DNA of 8,336 nucleotides. Origin: Chloroflexota bacterium. Its GTDB lineage: Bacteria; Chloroflexota; Dehalococcoidia; UBA3495. The notes beneath the pieces were generated by a model. That model did not search any database. It was not told the origin of the DNA and saw nothing but the letters and a program-made list of their open reading frames with translations. A program made the translations under genes and the position numbers. Shown piece by piece: positions 1 to 7,087 of the stretch (the first letter of the stretch is position 1; each line of letters starts with the position of its first letter). The stretch is taken from contig PBBR01000006.1 in assembly GCA_002716645.1 (NCBI GenBank), forward strand, positions 12,474 through 20,809, read 5' to 3'.

Positions 1-287
1 ACAGATTCGATAACACGAACTTCCATTTTAGCGATGTGGCTTGTAGGCCTGTCAGCTAGTGCGATCCGTTCGGGAGACGCAAAGAATTCGCCTTCTTTGA
101 TAGGGATGGCCTCAAGGTTGTCGAATCTTCTTACCCAGATAAATTCTGTCTTATCAATATTAACCCACGATTGCTGCACTGGTATTCCAAGTCGATCATG
201 CAGAGGTCGTATATGTGTGTTAAACAATTCTAACCATGAATCCATCATTCCTCTATTGATAGTGTAAATTCTAAGTTGAAATACCAT
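1..287 (-). CDS. NIPSNAP family protein, partial (3' end beyond window)
   Basis: The first 95 codons of a minus-strand gene are present; the stop lies off the left edge. The protein begins MVFQLRIYTINRGMMDSWLE and continues with a Pro-Leu-His segment (P29-L30-H31), a GIPVQQSWVN strand and EFIWVRRF. This is the layout of NIPSNAP-type ferredoxin-like alpha/beta barrel proteins: an R-x-Y strand, a helix ending near 'Plh..G', then an aromatic W-x-R strand. These are small cytosolic proteins, often dimeric, whose substrates are mostly unknown. Start ATG is supported by AAGGAG (295-300) with 7 bases of spacing. The gene starts 16 bases after the stop of the upstream dehydrogenase gene, so the two are probably cotranscribed. 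Family assignment is by recalled motif pattern; a related dimeric alpha-beta barrel family (EthD/Dabb-like) is the main alternative. Confidence 0.75.
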   Translation of the reverse strand, partial: MVFQLRIYTINRGMMDSWLELFNTHIRPLHDRLGIPVQQSWVNIDKTEFIWVRRFDNLEAIPIKEGEFFASPERIALADRPTSHIAKMEVRVIES

Positions 288-303
288 GGGTTTACTCCTT
301 ACT

Positions 304-1380
304 CTAGAACGGGCAATTTACAGATAACTCTGCACATGTATCTCGTATCCAGTCAGCTACTTCTGGGTGTAATGGAATACCATCTCTGCGTCGGATTACT
401 TCCATTTCAGCCTCAGGCTGCCCTGCTACCATCACCCGTTCTTCTCCTGGCGCGGGCTTGGTGCTTTTCATCATTTGCATCCATTCGTCCATGTTCGCTT
501 TAAAATTCTCGGGTTCATCAAATCCACTTATATTATAAGCGGCGACGTAATGGCCGAAATTAGGCCTTCCAGGGACTGCCCCGTAACCAAATCCAGTTAA
601 TACACCTGCTAATATATCTACAACACAGGATAGTCCATAACCTTTATGAGATCCTAATTCCCTTGTAGCGCCCATCGGCAGAAGGTGATAGTTTTCAGGG
701 ACATCCATTTCTTCCATAATAGGAGTGCCGTCTTCTGTAGCGAGCCAACCAGGTTCGAGCTTGGCGCCAAGTCTTCGAGCTATTTCGATTTTGTTTTGAG
801 CTACTGAACTGGTAGCCGCATCAAAAACGAAAGGATGGTCATTTTTGGCAGGAACTGCAACGGCAATAGGATTAGTACCTAGTCGTGGTTCAGCTCCGAA
901 CGTAGGTACAGTTCTAGGTGGAGCGCTTGTCATACACACCCCGATCATGTCGTGCTCTAATGCCATCATGGCATGATAAGAAGCCATCCCTAAGTGTCTG
1001 GCGTTTCCTAGCGTCACCATTCCAACACCCACATCTTTAGCTTTCTTGATGGCGATCTCCATAGCTTTAGGAGTGGTTATAACTCCTAAGCCCCTGTCTG
1101 AATCTAGGCTAGCTGTGGCTGGTGTTTCCCTAATTATTTTCATGTCTGGCTTGGGATTGATTTGACCACTGGTATAGCCATTGACATAGCTCTTAAGCAT
1201 GTTTGACACACCGTGGCTGTCTACGCCACGGAGGTCAGCCAAGACTAATGCGTCAGCTCCAATTAGGGCATCTTGCTCTGGAACTCCCATTTTTACGAAA
1301 ATACCTGCTACGGTATTTTTAAGATCATCTCCAGAAACGTTTACAGCTTCATTAAGGCTAACTCTAAACTGTGGTAACAA
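304..1380 (-). CDS. Ldh2-family (malate/L-lactate dehydrogenase family) oxidoreductase
   Basis: This 358-aa protein matches the Ldh_2 family, NAD(P)-dependent 2-hydroxyacid dehydrogenases and imine reductases that are unrelated to classical Rossmann LDH/MDH. Visible family landmarks are the D54-S55-H56-G57-V58 motif with the conserved histidine, GNARHLG (125-131), the GTNPIAVAVP nucleotide-binding stretch (168-177), D187-x-x-T190-S and the SHKGYGLS motif (244-251). Length is normal for the family. It is cytosolic, with no signal or membrane segment. Substrate cannot be read from sequence: malate, L-lactate, L-sulfolactate, ureidoglycolate, 2,3-diketogulonate and cyclic imino acids are all handled by relatives. 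The start is TTG, preceded by AGGAGA at 6 bases; the next in-frame ATG is codon 31, inside the conserved fold. It is the first gene of a probable operon with the NIPSNAP gene and is divergent from the peptidase gene. Confidence 0.88.
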   Translation of the reverse strand: MLPQFRVSLNEAVNVSGDDLKNTVAGIFVKMGVPEQDALIGADALVLADLRGVDSHGVSNMLKSYVNGYTSGQINPKPDMKIIRETPATASLDSDRGLGVITTPKAMEIAIKKAKDVGVGMVTLGNARHLGMASYHAMMALEHDMIGVCMTSAPPRTVPTFGAEPRLGTNPIAVAVPAKNDHPFVFDAATSSVAQNKIEIARRLGAKLEPGWLATEDGTPIMEEMDVPENYHLLPMGATRELGSHKGYGLSCVVDILAGVLTGFGYGAVPGRPNFGHYVAAYNISGFDEPENFKANMDEWMQMMKSTKPAPGEERVMVAGQPEAEMEVIRRRDGIPLHPEVADWIRDTCAELSVNCPF

Positions 1381-1386
1381 ATTATT

Positions 1387-1392
1387 TCTCCT
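1387..1392 (-). promoter_or_regulatory. Ribosome binding site deciding a TTG start
   Basis: AGGAGA on the minus strand lies 6 bases upstream of the TTG at 1378-1380. There is no in-frame ATG between here and codon 31 of the dehydrogenase, so this site fixes the non-ATG start. Confidence 0.75.
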
Positions 1393-1434
1393 GCTGTCGG
1401 ATTTTAGTTTATCTGATAGTTATGTGCGTGAAGC

Positions 1435-1462
1435 AGTATACCATTCTTGGGCTTCCAGTCAC
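1435..1462 (-). promoter_or_regulatory. Candidate sigma70-type promoter for the dehydrogenase/NIPSNAP operon
   Basis: On the minus strand, GTGACT (1457-1462, 4 of 6 to TTGACA) is followed after 16 bases by TATACT (1435-1440, 5 of 6 to TATAAT). A TG one base upstream of the hexamer (TGG-TATACT) gives it an extended -10. It would leave a leader of roughly 50 bases before the TTG start. This is consensus matching by eye. Confidence 0.45.
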
Positions 1463-1530
1463 CATTGGTTACTGTGTATGATGTAAACCGTAATCTTGGT
1501 GTGTACTGTAATCTGATGAATGACACTGGT

Positions 1531-1535
1531 AGGAG
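1531..1535 (+). promoter_or_regulatory. Ribosome binding site deciding the peptidase start
   Basis: AGGAG sits 8 bases upstream of ATG 1544. An in-frame ATG 24 bases earlier (1520) has no purine-rich site before it and would place this AGGAG inside the coding region, so 1544 is preferred. Confidence 0.75.
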
Positions 1536-1543
1536 TATTTTAT

Positions 1544-2647
1544 ATGGATATCGATAGAAATCAGGCTTTGGATTTTCTTTCCCGCTTGGGATCACACCCG
1601 GTAGTGTCATTTTATGAAAAAACTGTCTTGTCAGAGATAGAATTAATTCTTAGTGAGATTGGAATCGACTATTACTATGATGGGTTTGGGAACGTCGTCG
1701 CTACGTTCATTGGGGACGACGTTCAAGGATGCCCTCCTATCGCATTCGTGGCCCACACCGATCATCCTGGGTTTGAAGCTGTATCCATATTAGACAATGG
1801 TTCTATTGAAGCCATAGTACATGGCGGAGTTCCACAATGTTCATTTACAGAAGGGATTCCATTACAGATCATAAATTCGGATGGTACACGTGTTAGAGCT
1901 GAGACTCGAGGAAAGATAGATTCTTCGGCAGAGAGGGCCGTCCTTATTGAGCCGATAACCTTTGAACCATTCGACGTATTATGTCCTATCGTATTTGATT
2001 TAACAGATTTTGATACAGATGATGACTTTATATACATGAGGGCATTAGACGATCTTGCTGGTTGTGCAAGTATTTTGGCTATGATGGCCGCATTAACGAA
2101 CAATACAAATTGTGGGATTGTTCAAGGTATTTTCACTAGAGCTGAAGAGGTTGGTTTAGTTGGAGCACGACTCATAGCCGAATCAGATATATTGGCCAAA
2201 GATACACTAATCGTATCGTTAGAAAGCAGTAGAGTGTTGCCGGGTGCTGAACAGGGCAAAGGGCCTGTGATACGAACTGGAGATGCGGCATTCACATTCA
2301 GTGTTGAAGCTGAAGCTATACTTGTGAAAGCGAAAGAAGAGATTCAAAAAAAGGATCCGGATTTTCGTGTTCAGAGACAGCTAATGAGTGGCGGGACATG
2401 TGAAGCTAGCGCCTTTTTGTTGTACGGTTATCAGGCTACAGGTATAGCTTTCCCTCTTGGCAATTATCACAATGGTACAGAGGATGGCCAAATAGGGGCT
2501 GAATTCATACACAAAGAGGATTATTTTTCTGGCATTCAGCTTATGGTGGAGTCTGTTCTACACGCTAGAGATAGACAGAAAACACAGTTTCGTGCCAGGC
2601 TGCAAGCTGTTTCGGACAATCATAGGTCGCGACTGCAAACCGGTTAG
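1544..2647 (+). CDS. M42/M20-like binuclear metallopeptidase (aminopeptidase-like)
   Basis: A 367-aa probable zinc or cobalt aminopeptidase of clan MH, closest in layout to family M42 (glutamyl aminopeptidase/FrvX type). Expected metal ligands and catalytic residues appear in order: H71-x-D73 in FVAHTDHPG, a bridging Asp in ALDD (169-170), the E201-E202 pair in RAEEVGLVGA (general base plus ligand), an acidic residue at E227 in VSLESSR, and H309 in GNYHN. An inserted beta-rich segment (about 82-135, with GGVP at 94-97) resembles the M42 lid/PDZ-like domain that M20 enzymes lack at this position. Departures: M42 enzymes usually read H-x-D-E-x-G and SGGTD, while here they are HTDHPG and SGGTC (282-286). 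No signal peptide, so cytosolic peptide turnover is likely. It stands alone on the plus strand; its stop overlaps the sucD stop by 4 bases. Confidence 0.8.
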   Translation: MDIDRNQALDFLSRLGSHPVVSFYEKTVLSEIELILSEIGIDYYYDGFGNVVATFIGDDVQGCPPIAFVAHTDHPGFEAVSILDNGSIEAIVHGGVPQCSFTEGIPLQIINSDGTRVRAETRGKIDSSAERAVLIEPITFEPFDVLCPIVFDLTDFDTDDDFIYMRALDDLAGCASILAMMAALTNNTNCGIVQGIFTRAEEVGLVGARLIAESDILAKDTLIVSLESSRVLPGAEQGKGPVIRTGDAAFTFSVEAEAILVKAKEEIQKKDPDFRVQRQLMSGGTCEASAFLLYGYQATGIAFPLGNYHNGTEDGQIGAEFIHKEDYFSGIQLMVESVLHARDRQKTQFRARLQAVSDNHRSRLQTG

Positions 2648-3528
2648 TGGATTTGTTGCAGGATGCTCTGAGCGGTAACCCCTATATCAGCAGGGGTGGG
2701 TATAATGGTAACTCCTGCGTCTCTGAGTGCTGCAGTTTTAGATTCGCTAGTCGCACTCTGTCCGGTGATAATTGCGCCTGCATGCCCCATTCTCTTTCCA
2801 GGAGGAGCTGAAGCCCCAACTATTAGCGCACAGACAGGTTTCTGCATATAGTTCTTGATGTATTCGGCCGCTTGTTGTTCCATAGACCCACCAATTTCAC
2901 CAATGAATACGACCATGTCCGTTTCCGGATCTTCATCATATAGCTGCAATATTTCGGCAAAACTTGTGCCTATGATAGGGTCCCCTCCGATGCCGACGCA
3001 GCTGGATTGCCCTATTCCTAGGCTGGTAAGTTGGCCGACAGCTTCATATGTCAGTGTGCCACTTCTAGAAACTACTCCTACACGACCTGGCAGATGTATT
3101 GCTCCAGGCATTATGCCGACCTTGCATTGTGCTGCTGGATTAATCATGCCAGGACAATTAGGTCCTATAAGACGCACTGGGTTGAGGTCGACATGTCGGC
3201 GGACTTTAATCATGTCGTGGACCGGTATCCCTTCGGTTATACATGCAATCAGCGGGACTTCTGCGTCAATAGACTCTGTTATGGCATCTGCTGCAAATGG
3301 TGGCGGGACAAAAATGAGTGAGACATTTGCAGACGTTTCTTCAACCGCTTGTTCCACTGAATCAAATACAGGTATATCGTCATCGAAAAACTGCCCACCC
3401 TTTCCTGGTGTGACACCTGCAACAACTTTAGTCCCGTAGGCCTTGCAAGCTTTGGCATGAAAACTGCCCTCTGTGCCAGTTATGCCCTGGACTAAAATCC
3501 TAGAATGTTCGTCTAGTAATATGCCCAT
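2644..3528 (-). CDS. sucD: Succinyl-CoA ligase [ADP/GDP-forming] subunit alpha
   Basis: This 294-aa protein is the alpha subunit of succinyl-CoA synthetase, which interconverts succinyl-CoA plus NDP and phosphate with succinate, CoA and NTP in the TCA cycle. The N-terminal CoA-binding Rossmann domain shows GITGTEGSFH (15-24) and the G-V-x-PGKGG loop (38-45). ITEGIPVHD (97-105), IGPNCPG (121-127) and SRSGTLTYE (154-162) are typical of the family. The ligase domain carries E211 in FIGEIGG and the phosphorylated histidine H249 in GKRMGHAGAI. Length is close to the E. coli protein (289 aa). Start ATG has GAGGT 5 to 6 bases upstream. It begins 22 bases after the sucC stop, so the pair is an operon. 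The TAA stop is interlocked with the TAG stop of the convergent peptidase gene. Confidence 0.97.
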   Translation of the reverse strand: MGILLDEHSRILVQGITGTEGSFHAKACKAYGTKVVAGVTPGKGGQFFDDDIPVFDSVEQAVEETSANVSLIFVPPPFAADAITESIDAEVPLIACITEGIPVHDMIKVRRHVDLNPVRLIGPNCPGMINPAAQCKVGIMPGAIHLPGRVGVVSRSGTLTYEAVGQLTSLGIGQSSCVGIGGDPIIGTSFAEILQLYDEDPETDMVVFIGEIGGSMEQQAAEYIKNYMQKPVCALIVGASAPPGKRMGHAGAIITGQSATSESKTAALRDAGVTIIPTPADIGVTAQSILQQIH

Positions 3529-3550
3529 AGTTGACCTCTAATTGATGAAT

Positions 3551-4705
3551 TTATCGGGACTCGCTGATGGCTTTGGCTGCTTCTGTTAAGGTGTCGGCAA
3601 AAATTACATTAAGCCCAGAGTCTCTTAATATTTCTTTGCCTTCTTCCAGATTAGTACCCAGCATGCGGACTATCAAAGGGAGTGTGCAATTGTTACGCTT
3701 ATAGGCCAATACTGTGCCTCTAGCAGCAACATCACACCGAAGAATTCCTCCGAATACGTTTACTAGTACTCGCTTTACCTTAGGGTCAGATAATATTATG
3801 CTTACGGCCTCTGCGACTTTTTCGTCTGTCGCGCCTCCGCCTACATCGAGAAAATTAGCCGGCGCTGCCCCAGCTGCATTTGCGACGTCTAACGTGGCCA
3901 TTGCTAGTCCTGCTCCATTAACTAGACAACCGGTGTCCCCATCAAGGTTAACGTAAGCAATGTCTTGGTCAGATGCGGCTGCTTCTAGTTGGTCTTCTTG
4001 TGAGCGATCTCTTAGCTCTTGTAGGTCTGCATGACGGAACAATGCGTCATCTTCTATATCTAATTTTGCGTCTAATGCAACTACTTGTTGATCTTTTGTG
4101 ATAATAAGAGGATTGATTTCAATCAGTGAGCAATCGTTATCTATATAGATTTGATATAGGGACATCATGAGTTTAGCGGTATCTCTCGCAGCCTGTCCCT
4201 CTAGTCCCAGCTGGCGGGTCATTCTACGGGTCTGAAAAGGCATTAATCCTAGAACTGGCTCTATAGGGTCTGAGAATATCATTTCAGGCGTAGAGTGGGC
4301 GACTTCCTCTATATCCGTTCCTCCTGATGGGCTAGTGATCATCACTGCGGATCTGGAGTCGCGATCAATTGTAATTGCTATGTAGATTTCAGATTCTATT
4401 TCAGCTAACTCTTCGATTAGGAGAGAATTTACTGGAACTCCTTGGTCATCTGTTTGGGGAGTGACCAGGTATTTTCCTAGGATTGATTTAGCGAATTCGT
4501 ATGCTTCTTCAGAGGTTCGAGCAATTTTGACTCCACCTGCCTTTCCTCTTCCCCCTGCATGGACTTGGGCCTTTACGGCGGCTCGTCCACCCATTGTATT
4601 AGTTATATTGCGAGCTTCGTCGGGCGTATATGCGACTTTGCTATTCGGGATTAGTATCCCATATCGAGCAAAGATTTCCTTGGCTTGGTATTCATGGAGT
4701 TTCAT
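3551..4705 (-). CDS. sucC: Succinyl-CoA ligase [ADP/GDP-forming] subunit beta
   Basis: This 384-aa protein is the nucleotide-binding subunit that pairs with SucD to form succinyl-CoA synthetase. It opens with MKLHEYQAKEIFARYGI, the usual SucC start. The ATP-grasp domain shows K46 with HAGGRGKAGGVK (49-60), acidic ligands in LIEINPL (194-200, E196 and N198) and LDAKLD (211-216). The C-terminal domain has VNGAGLAMATLD (262-273), FLDVGGGA (285-292) and NVFGGILRCD (316-325), which contact the phosphohistidine and CoA/succinate. Length matches the family (E. coli 388 aa). ADP versus GDP preference cannot be decided by eye. GGAG lies 5 bases before the ATG. It is first in the sucCD operon, downstream of the hflKC terminator and with its own candidate promoter. 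Confidence 0.97.
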   Translation of the reverse strand: MKLHEYQAKEIFARYGILIPNSKVAYTPDEARNITNTMGGRAAVKAQVHAGGRGKAGGVKIARTSEEAYEFAKSILGKYLVTPQTDDQGVPVNSLLIEELAEIESEIYIAITIDRDSRSAVMITSPSGGTDIEEVAHSTPEMIFSDPIEPVLGLMPFQTRRMTRQLGLEGQAARDTAKLMMSLYQIYIDNDCSLIEINPLIITKDQQVVALDAKLDIEDDALFRHADLQELRDRSQEDQLEAAASDQDIAYVNLDGDTGCLVNGAGLAMATLDVANAAGAAPANFLDVGGGATDEKVAEAVSIILSDPKVKRVLVNVFGGILRCDVAARGTVLAYKRNNCTLPLIVRMLGTNLEEGKEILRDSGLNVIFADTLTEAAKAISESR

Positions 4706-4746
4706 AAAGTCTCCAAATCTCGGTTCAAATATGTACTGACGGGCTA

Positions 4747-4776
4747 AATGTACTGTGAAACGTGTTCGCGAGTCAA
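4747..4776 (-). promoter_or_regulatory. Candidate promoter for sucCD
   Basis: On the minus strand, TTGACT (4771-4776, 5 of 6 to TTGACA) is followed after 18 bases by TACATT (4747-4752, 4 of 6 to TATAAT). It lies about 40 bases before the sucC start and just downstream of the hflKC terminator, where a promoter is expected. Spacer is one base long and the -10 is weak. Confidence 0.4.
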
Positions 4777-4796
4777 TGTATTGATTTTTGATGTAG

Positions 4797-4854
4797 GATT
4801 ACGCAAAGAGAAAGACCCACACCAAAGGATGTGGGTCTTTCTCTTTGCGTAATC
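4797..4854 (-). terminator. Long-stem intrinsic terminator after hflKC, near-symmetric
   Basis: Two perfectly complementary 24-base arms (4797-4820 and 4831-4854) flank a 10-base loop; the closing A-T of the loop can add a 25th pair. The GC-rich core GACCCAC/GTGGGTC is followed by TTTCTCTTT, which itself pairs with AAAGAGAAA on the other arm. Either strand therefore gives a GC-rich hairpin followed by a U-rich run. It starts 10 bases after the hflC stop and separates hflKC from sucCD, both on the minus strand, so its main role is probably ending the hflKC transcript. The outer arm pairing would also protect a 3' end. Confidence 0.85.
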
Positions 4855-4864
4855 TTTACTAGAG

Positions 4865-5803
4865 TTATTTGGAACTTGGAGTTCCTAGATATTGGAACAA
4901 GGGTGCGTCTGAAGAAAATACTATCGTATCTTGGCCGCTAAGGACGTTTTGGTAGGCCTCTAGACTCCTTTGGAATGAAAAGAAATCCGGATCCTTGTTT
5001 AGGGCTTCTGCCAATATGCTAATAGCTTTAGCTTCACCTTCACCCCTTACTTGGTTACCTTTTTGATCTGCTTCAGCTAGGATGATGTCTTTGTCCCTGT
5101 TTGCCACCGCGCGAATCTTAAGATCTTCTTCTTCACCTTCAGCTCTGAATCGTGTGGCTATCCTATTACGTTCGGCCCTCATCCTGGTAAATATGCTGGC
5201 GGTTACAGAGTCTGGGAAATCTGCGCGTTTTATTCTGACGTCAGTGATTTCTATACCGAAGTTTTGTTCGCCTACTCTTGTTCTGACGCCTTCAAGCACT
5301 TCTGCCAAAATTGCCGACCGAGTCTCACGGCCTTCTACCACCGGAAGTCCCTCATCGTCAACGATAGGATTTCCTTGCTCGTCGATCGTCGGTTCTGCCC
5401 CAACTATTTCAAATCGGTCCCTTAGTGCAACGCGATCACGTAGAGTAGAAGTAACGATGTCTCCGAGACGGCTCCTAGCGTTATTTTCCGTTTGTAGGGT
5501 TTTTCGGAATTGCACTGGGTCTACAATTTTATATCGTGCATAGGAGTCAATGATCAGGTTTTGCTTTTCTTTATCGGGCAAGGCCGCCGGCGGTGCGTCT
5601 ATACGAAGAATTCGCTTGTCGAAAGTAGTTGTTACGTCTATGAACGGTATCTTAGCGTTTAGACCGGGATTAGTTACGACGGATTTAACTTCTCCGAACC
5701 GCGTAATTATAACCTGTTCGGTTTCATCTACTATATATAGGGCTTGCCGGAGCACTATAAGGCTGGCTACCACTAATATTATTAATACGACTAATTTTCT
5801 CAT
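4865..5803 (-). CDS. hflC: Protease modulator HflC (SPFH/Band 7 protein)
   Basis: A 312-aa inner-membrane SPFH protein. Residues 4-20 form one N-terminal transmembrane helix, followed by the HflC-type strand IVDETEQVIITRFGEV (24-39) and PGLNAKIPFID (46-56). The SPFH core continues to about residue 205 (EITDVRIKRADFP, 185-197). After it come a charged helical segment with RMRAERNRIATRFRAEGEEE (207-226) and the GEGEAKAISILAEAL stretch (254-268), the coiled-coil region typical of HflC. With HflK it forms a large cage around FtsH hexamers and limits access to membrane substrates. It is somewhat shorter than E. coli HflC (334 aa). It follows hflK by 45 bases in the same operon; GAGG lies 7 to 8 bases before the ATG. 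Odd feature: an acidic tandem octapeptide insertion at 141-156. Confidence 0.93.
   Translation of the reverse strand: MRKLVVLIILVVASLIVLRQALYIVDETEQVIITRFGEVKSVVTNPGLNAKIPFIDVTTTFDKRILRIDAPPAALPDKEKQNLIIDSYARYKIVDPVQFRKTLQTENNARSRLGDIVTSTLRDRVALRDRFEIVGAEPTIDEQGNPIVDDEGLPVVEGRETRSAILAEVLEGVRTRVGEQNFGIEITDVRIKRADFPDSVTASIFTRMRAERNRIATRFRAEGEEEDLKIRAVANRDKDIILAEADQKGNQVRGEGEAKAISILAEALNKDPDFFSFQRSLEAYQNVLSGQDTIVFSSDAPLFQYLGTPSSK
5336..5383 (-). repeat. Tandem imperfect octapeptide repeat coded inside hflC
   Basis: Residues 141-148 (DEQGNPIV) and 149-156 (DDEGLPVV) of HflC are two adjacent copies of a D-[DE]-x-G-x-P-[IV]-V unit. They sit in the SPFH domain after REVIG-like residues (FEIVGAE) and before the helix RSAILAEVLEGVR. 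At DNA level the two 24-base units are diverged, so this is an old duplication or a constrained beta-hairpin rather than a recent slippage. Confidence 0.6.
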
Positions 5804-5848
5804 TTAGGGGCCTCTATATTATTTTTTACTTATCTTGAACCAGAAATT

Positions 5849-6928
5849 TTAAGGGGACGGTCCTATAGGTACTGGAATCATACCTCCATCATTTCCGAGC
5901 ACTAAAACTGATTCTGCATCTGGAGAAACTATAATCTTTGTAATTCCAGGCAAAATTTCTTCCATTGCTTCTAGATATAGTCTTTGGCGGGTTACGTCTG
6001 TTGACTTCAGGTATTCTTCAAGGACAGCATTAAACCTATCGGCTTCACCCTTAGCTCTTGCTATTCTTGCTTGCCTAAATGCTTCAGCCCCTTCCTTGAT
6101 ACGTTCGGCGTCACCTTCAGCCCTTGGGATAATATCGGCTTCATAGGCGCGCGCTTGGTTTATTCTAGTGTCACGTTCTTGTCGGGCTCTAAGAACGTCG
6201 TCGAAAGCATCTCGAACTTCTTCAGGTGCTTTTACGTCCTGCAGCTGTACTGCCTCGACGTTTATGCCTGATGAGTAGTTATCGAGTATCTCCTGCAATA
6301 TGATCTTTGTTTTACCTTCTACTTCTTCACGGTTCCTAACAAGAACATCGTCTATGGAGCGTTGGCCAACTACTAAACGAATTGACGCCTCGGCGGCATC
6401 CTTTAGTGTCCGTCCATCTGGCCTACCGGGTTCGATATTCCGGGTCTCTTCCCCAGGATCATCCACCTTGAACAAAAAGTAGTTTAGATTTTTGATTGTG
6501 TACTGTACTACCATCTGAACATCTACGATGTTCAAGTCCCCAGATATCATCAGGGCCTCATTTGGAAAAGCACTTGATGCACCACCCACATTACTCCGGA
6601 AGCCCAACTCCATACGACGTGTTTCAGTGACTAATATAACGTCTTTCTTTCCTATGGGAGTAGGCCACCACCAGTGGAGTCCTTCTTGTGTTACCGGGGC
6701 TCCCTGAACCGCTCCAAACAGGCGTAGTGCAGCATTCTGGCCTGGACCTATCGTGTAGACACCGGATCCCATCCATATTGCGACTATTATGGCTATGACA
6801 CCAATTATTATGATGCCTATACCACCGCCTCCAAAGCGCTGGGTAATCTTGTTTAGACCGTCCGTAAATCGGCCTATGATTTGATCAAAGTTGATTTCTG
6901 GCTGACGCTGACCACCAGGTGGGTACAT
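5849..6928 (-). CDS. hflK: FtsH protease activity modulator HflK (SPFH/Band 7 protein)
   Basis: A 359-aa partner of HflC. A short cytoplasmic N-terminus (MYPPGGQRQPEINFDQIIGR) contains the Gly/Pro-rich opening usual for HflK. A glycine run (33-36) precedes a transmembrane helix at about 37-53, then YTIGPGQNAALRLFG (58-72), GLHWWWPTPIG (83-93), a MISGDLNIVDVQMVVQY strand (127-143) and AAEASIRLVVGQRSIDDVL (178-196), all characteristic of HflK. A long charged helix follows (about 235-325, with ARAKGEADRFN at 290-300), and the C-terminus is hydrophobic (KIIVSPDAESVLVLG). It is shorter than E. coli HflK (419 aa), mainly through shorter termini. ATG is supported by AGGA 7 bases upstream. It is first of the hflK-hflC operon, divergent from the 91-aa gene. 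Confidence 0.94.
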   Translation of the reverse strand: MYPPGGQRQPEINFDQIIGRFTDGLNKITQRFGGGGIGIIIIGVIAIIVAIWMGSGVYTIGPGQNAALRLFGAVQGAPVTQEGLHWWWPTPIGKKDVILVTETRRMELGFRSNVGGASSAFPNEALMISGDLNIVDVQMVVQYTIKNLNYFLFKVDDPGEETRNIEPGRPDGRTLKDAAEASIRLVVGQRSIDDVLVRNREEVEGKTKIILQEILDNYSSGINVEAVQLQDVKAPEEVRDAFDDVLRARQERDTRINQARAYEADIIPRAEGDAERIKEGAEAFRQARIARAKGEADRFNAVLEEYLKSTDVTRQRLYLEAMEEILPGITKIIVSPDAESVLVLGNDGGMIPVPIGPSP

Positions 6929-6998
6929 GTTACCGTCCTTTTGTCTTTACTTGTGAGCTAATTTACCTAGACTGAGGATTTTAGGTACTGACAATGTG

Positions 6999-7007
6999 AT
7001 TGTAACA
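6999..7007 (-). promoter_or_regulatory. Candidate extended -10 element for hflKC
   Basis: TGT-TACAAT on the minus strand fits an extended -10 (TGn then 5 of 6 to TATAAT). I see no convincing -35 at 16 to 18 bases upstream. It would give a leader of about 65 bases before the hflK ATG. The 188-base gap between hflK and the 91-aa gene must hold both divergent promoters. Confidence 0.35.
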
Positions 7008-7058
7008 CTATATCTCTTGTTTATTCTTCGTTTTTGCAATGGAAAATGGCATATTTCT

Positions 7059-7087
7059 TTGTAAGTCACCACTTACCTGAATATAAT
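7059..7087 (+). promoter_or_regulatory. Promoter of the 91-aa unknown gene
   Basis: TTGTAA (7059-7064, 4 of 6 to TTGACA), 17-base spacer, then a perfect TATAAT (7082-7087). The ATG follows about 30 bases after the -10, with its own Shine-Dalgarno site. The best promoter match in the window. Confidence 0.6.

Noticed and set aside
1490..1514. Direct repeat GTAATCT (1490-1496 and 1508-1514) upstream of the peptidase gene, with TGTAAT as a possible -10.
   Set aside because: Seven bases in an AT-rich gap is weak, and no acceptable -35 is found at the right distance, so I do not call a promoter or operator.
1520..1543. Upstream in-frame ATG that would add 8 residues to the peptidase.
   Set aside because: It has no ribosome site and would bury the good AGGAG that serves the ATG at 1544.
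1404..1610. Minus-strand open frame of 68 codons across the dehydrogenase/peptidase gap.
   Set aside because: It overlaps the start of the peptidase gene and the candidate dehydrogenase promoter, and has no recognisable content.
2678..2697. ACCCCT/AGGGGT inverted repeat with an 8-base loop just after the peptidase stop, possible terminator.
   Set aside because: It lies inside the 3' coding region of sucD, where it encodes the conserved PTPADIGVTA segment, and no U-rich run follows on either strand.
2855..3439. Long open frame of 194 codons on the plus strand inside sucD.
   Set aside because: It is opposite a clearly conserved gene, its translation resembles no protein, and it has no ribosome site or promoter.
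5082..5543. Open frame of 153 codons on the plus strand inside hflC.
   Set aside because: Shadow of the hflC codon pattern; Ser/Arg-rich low-information translation and no translation signals.
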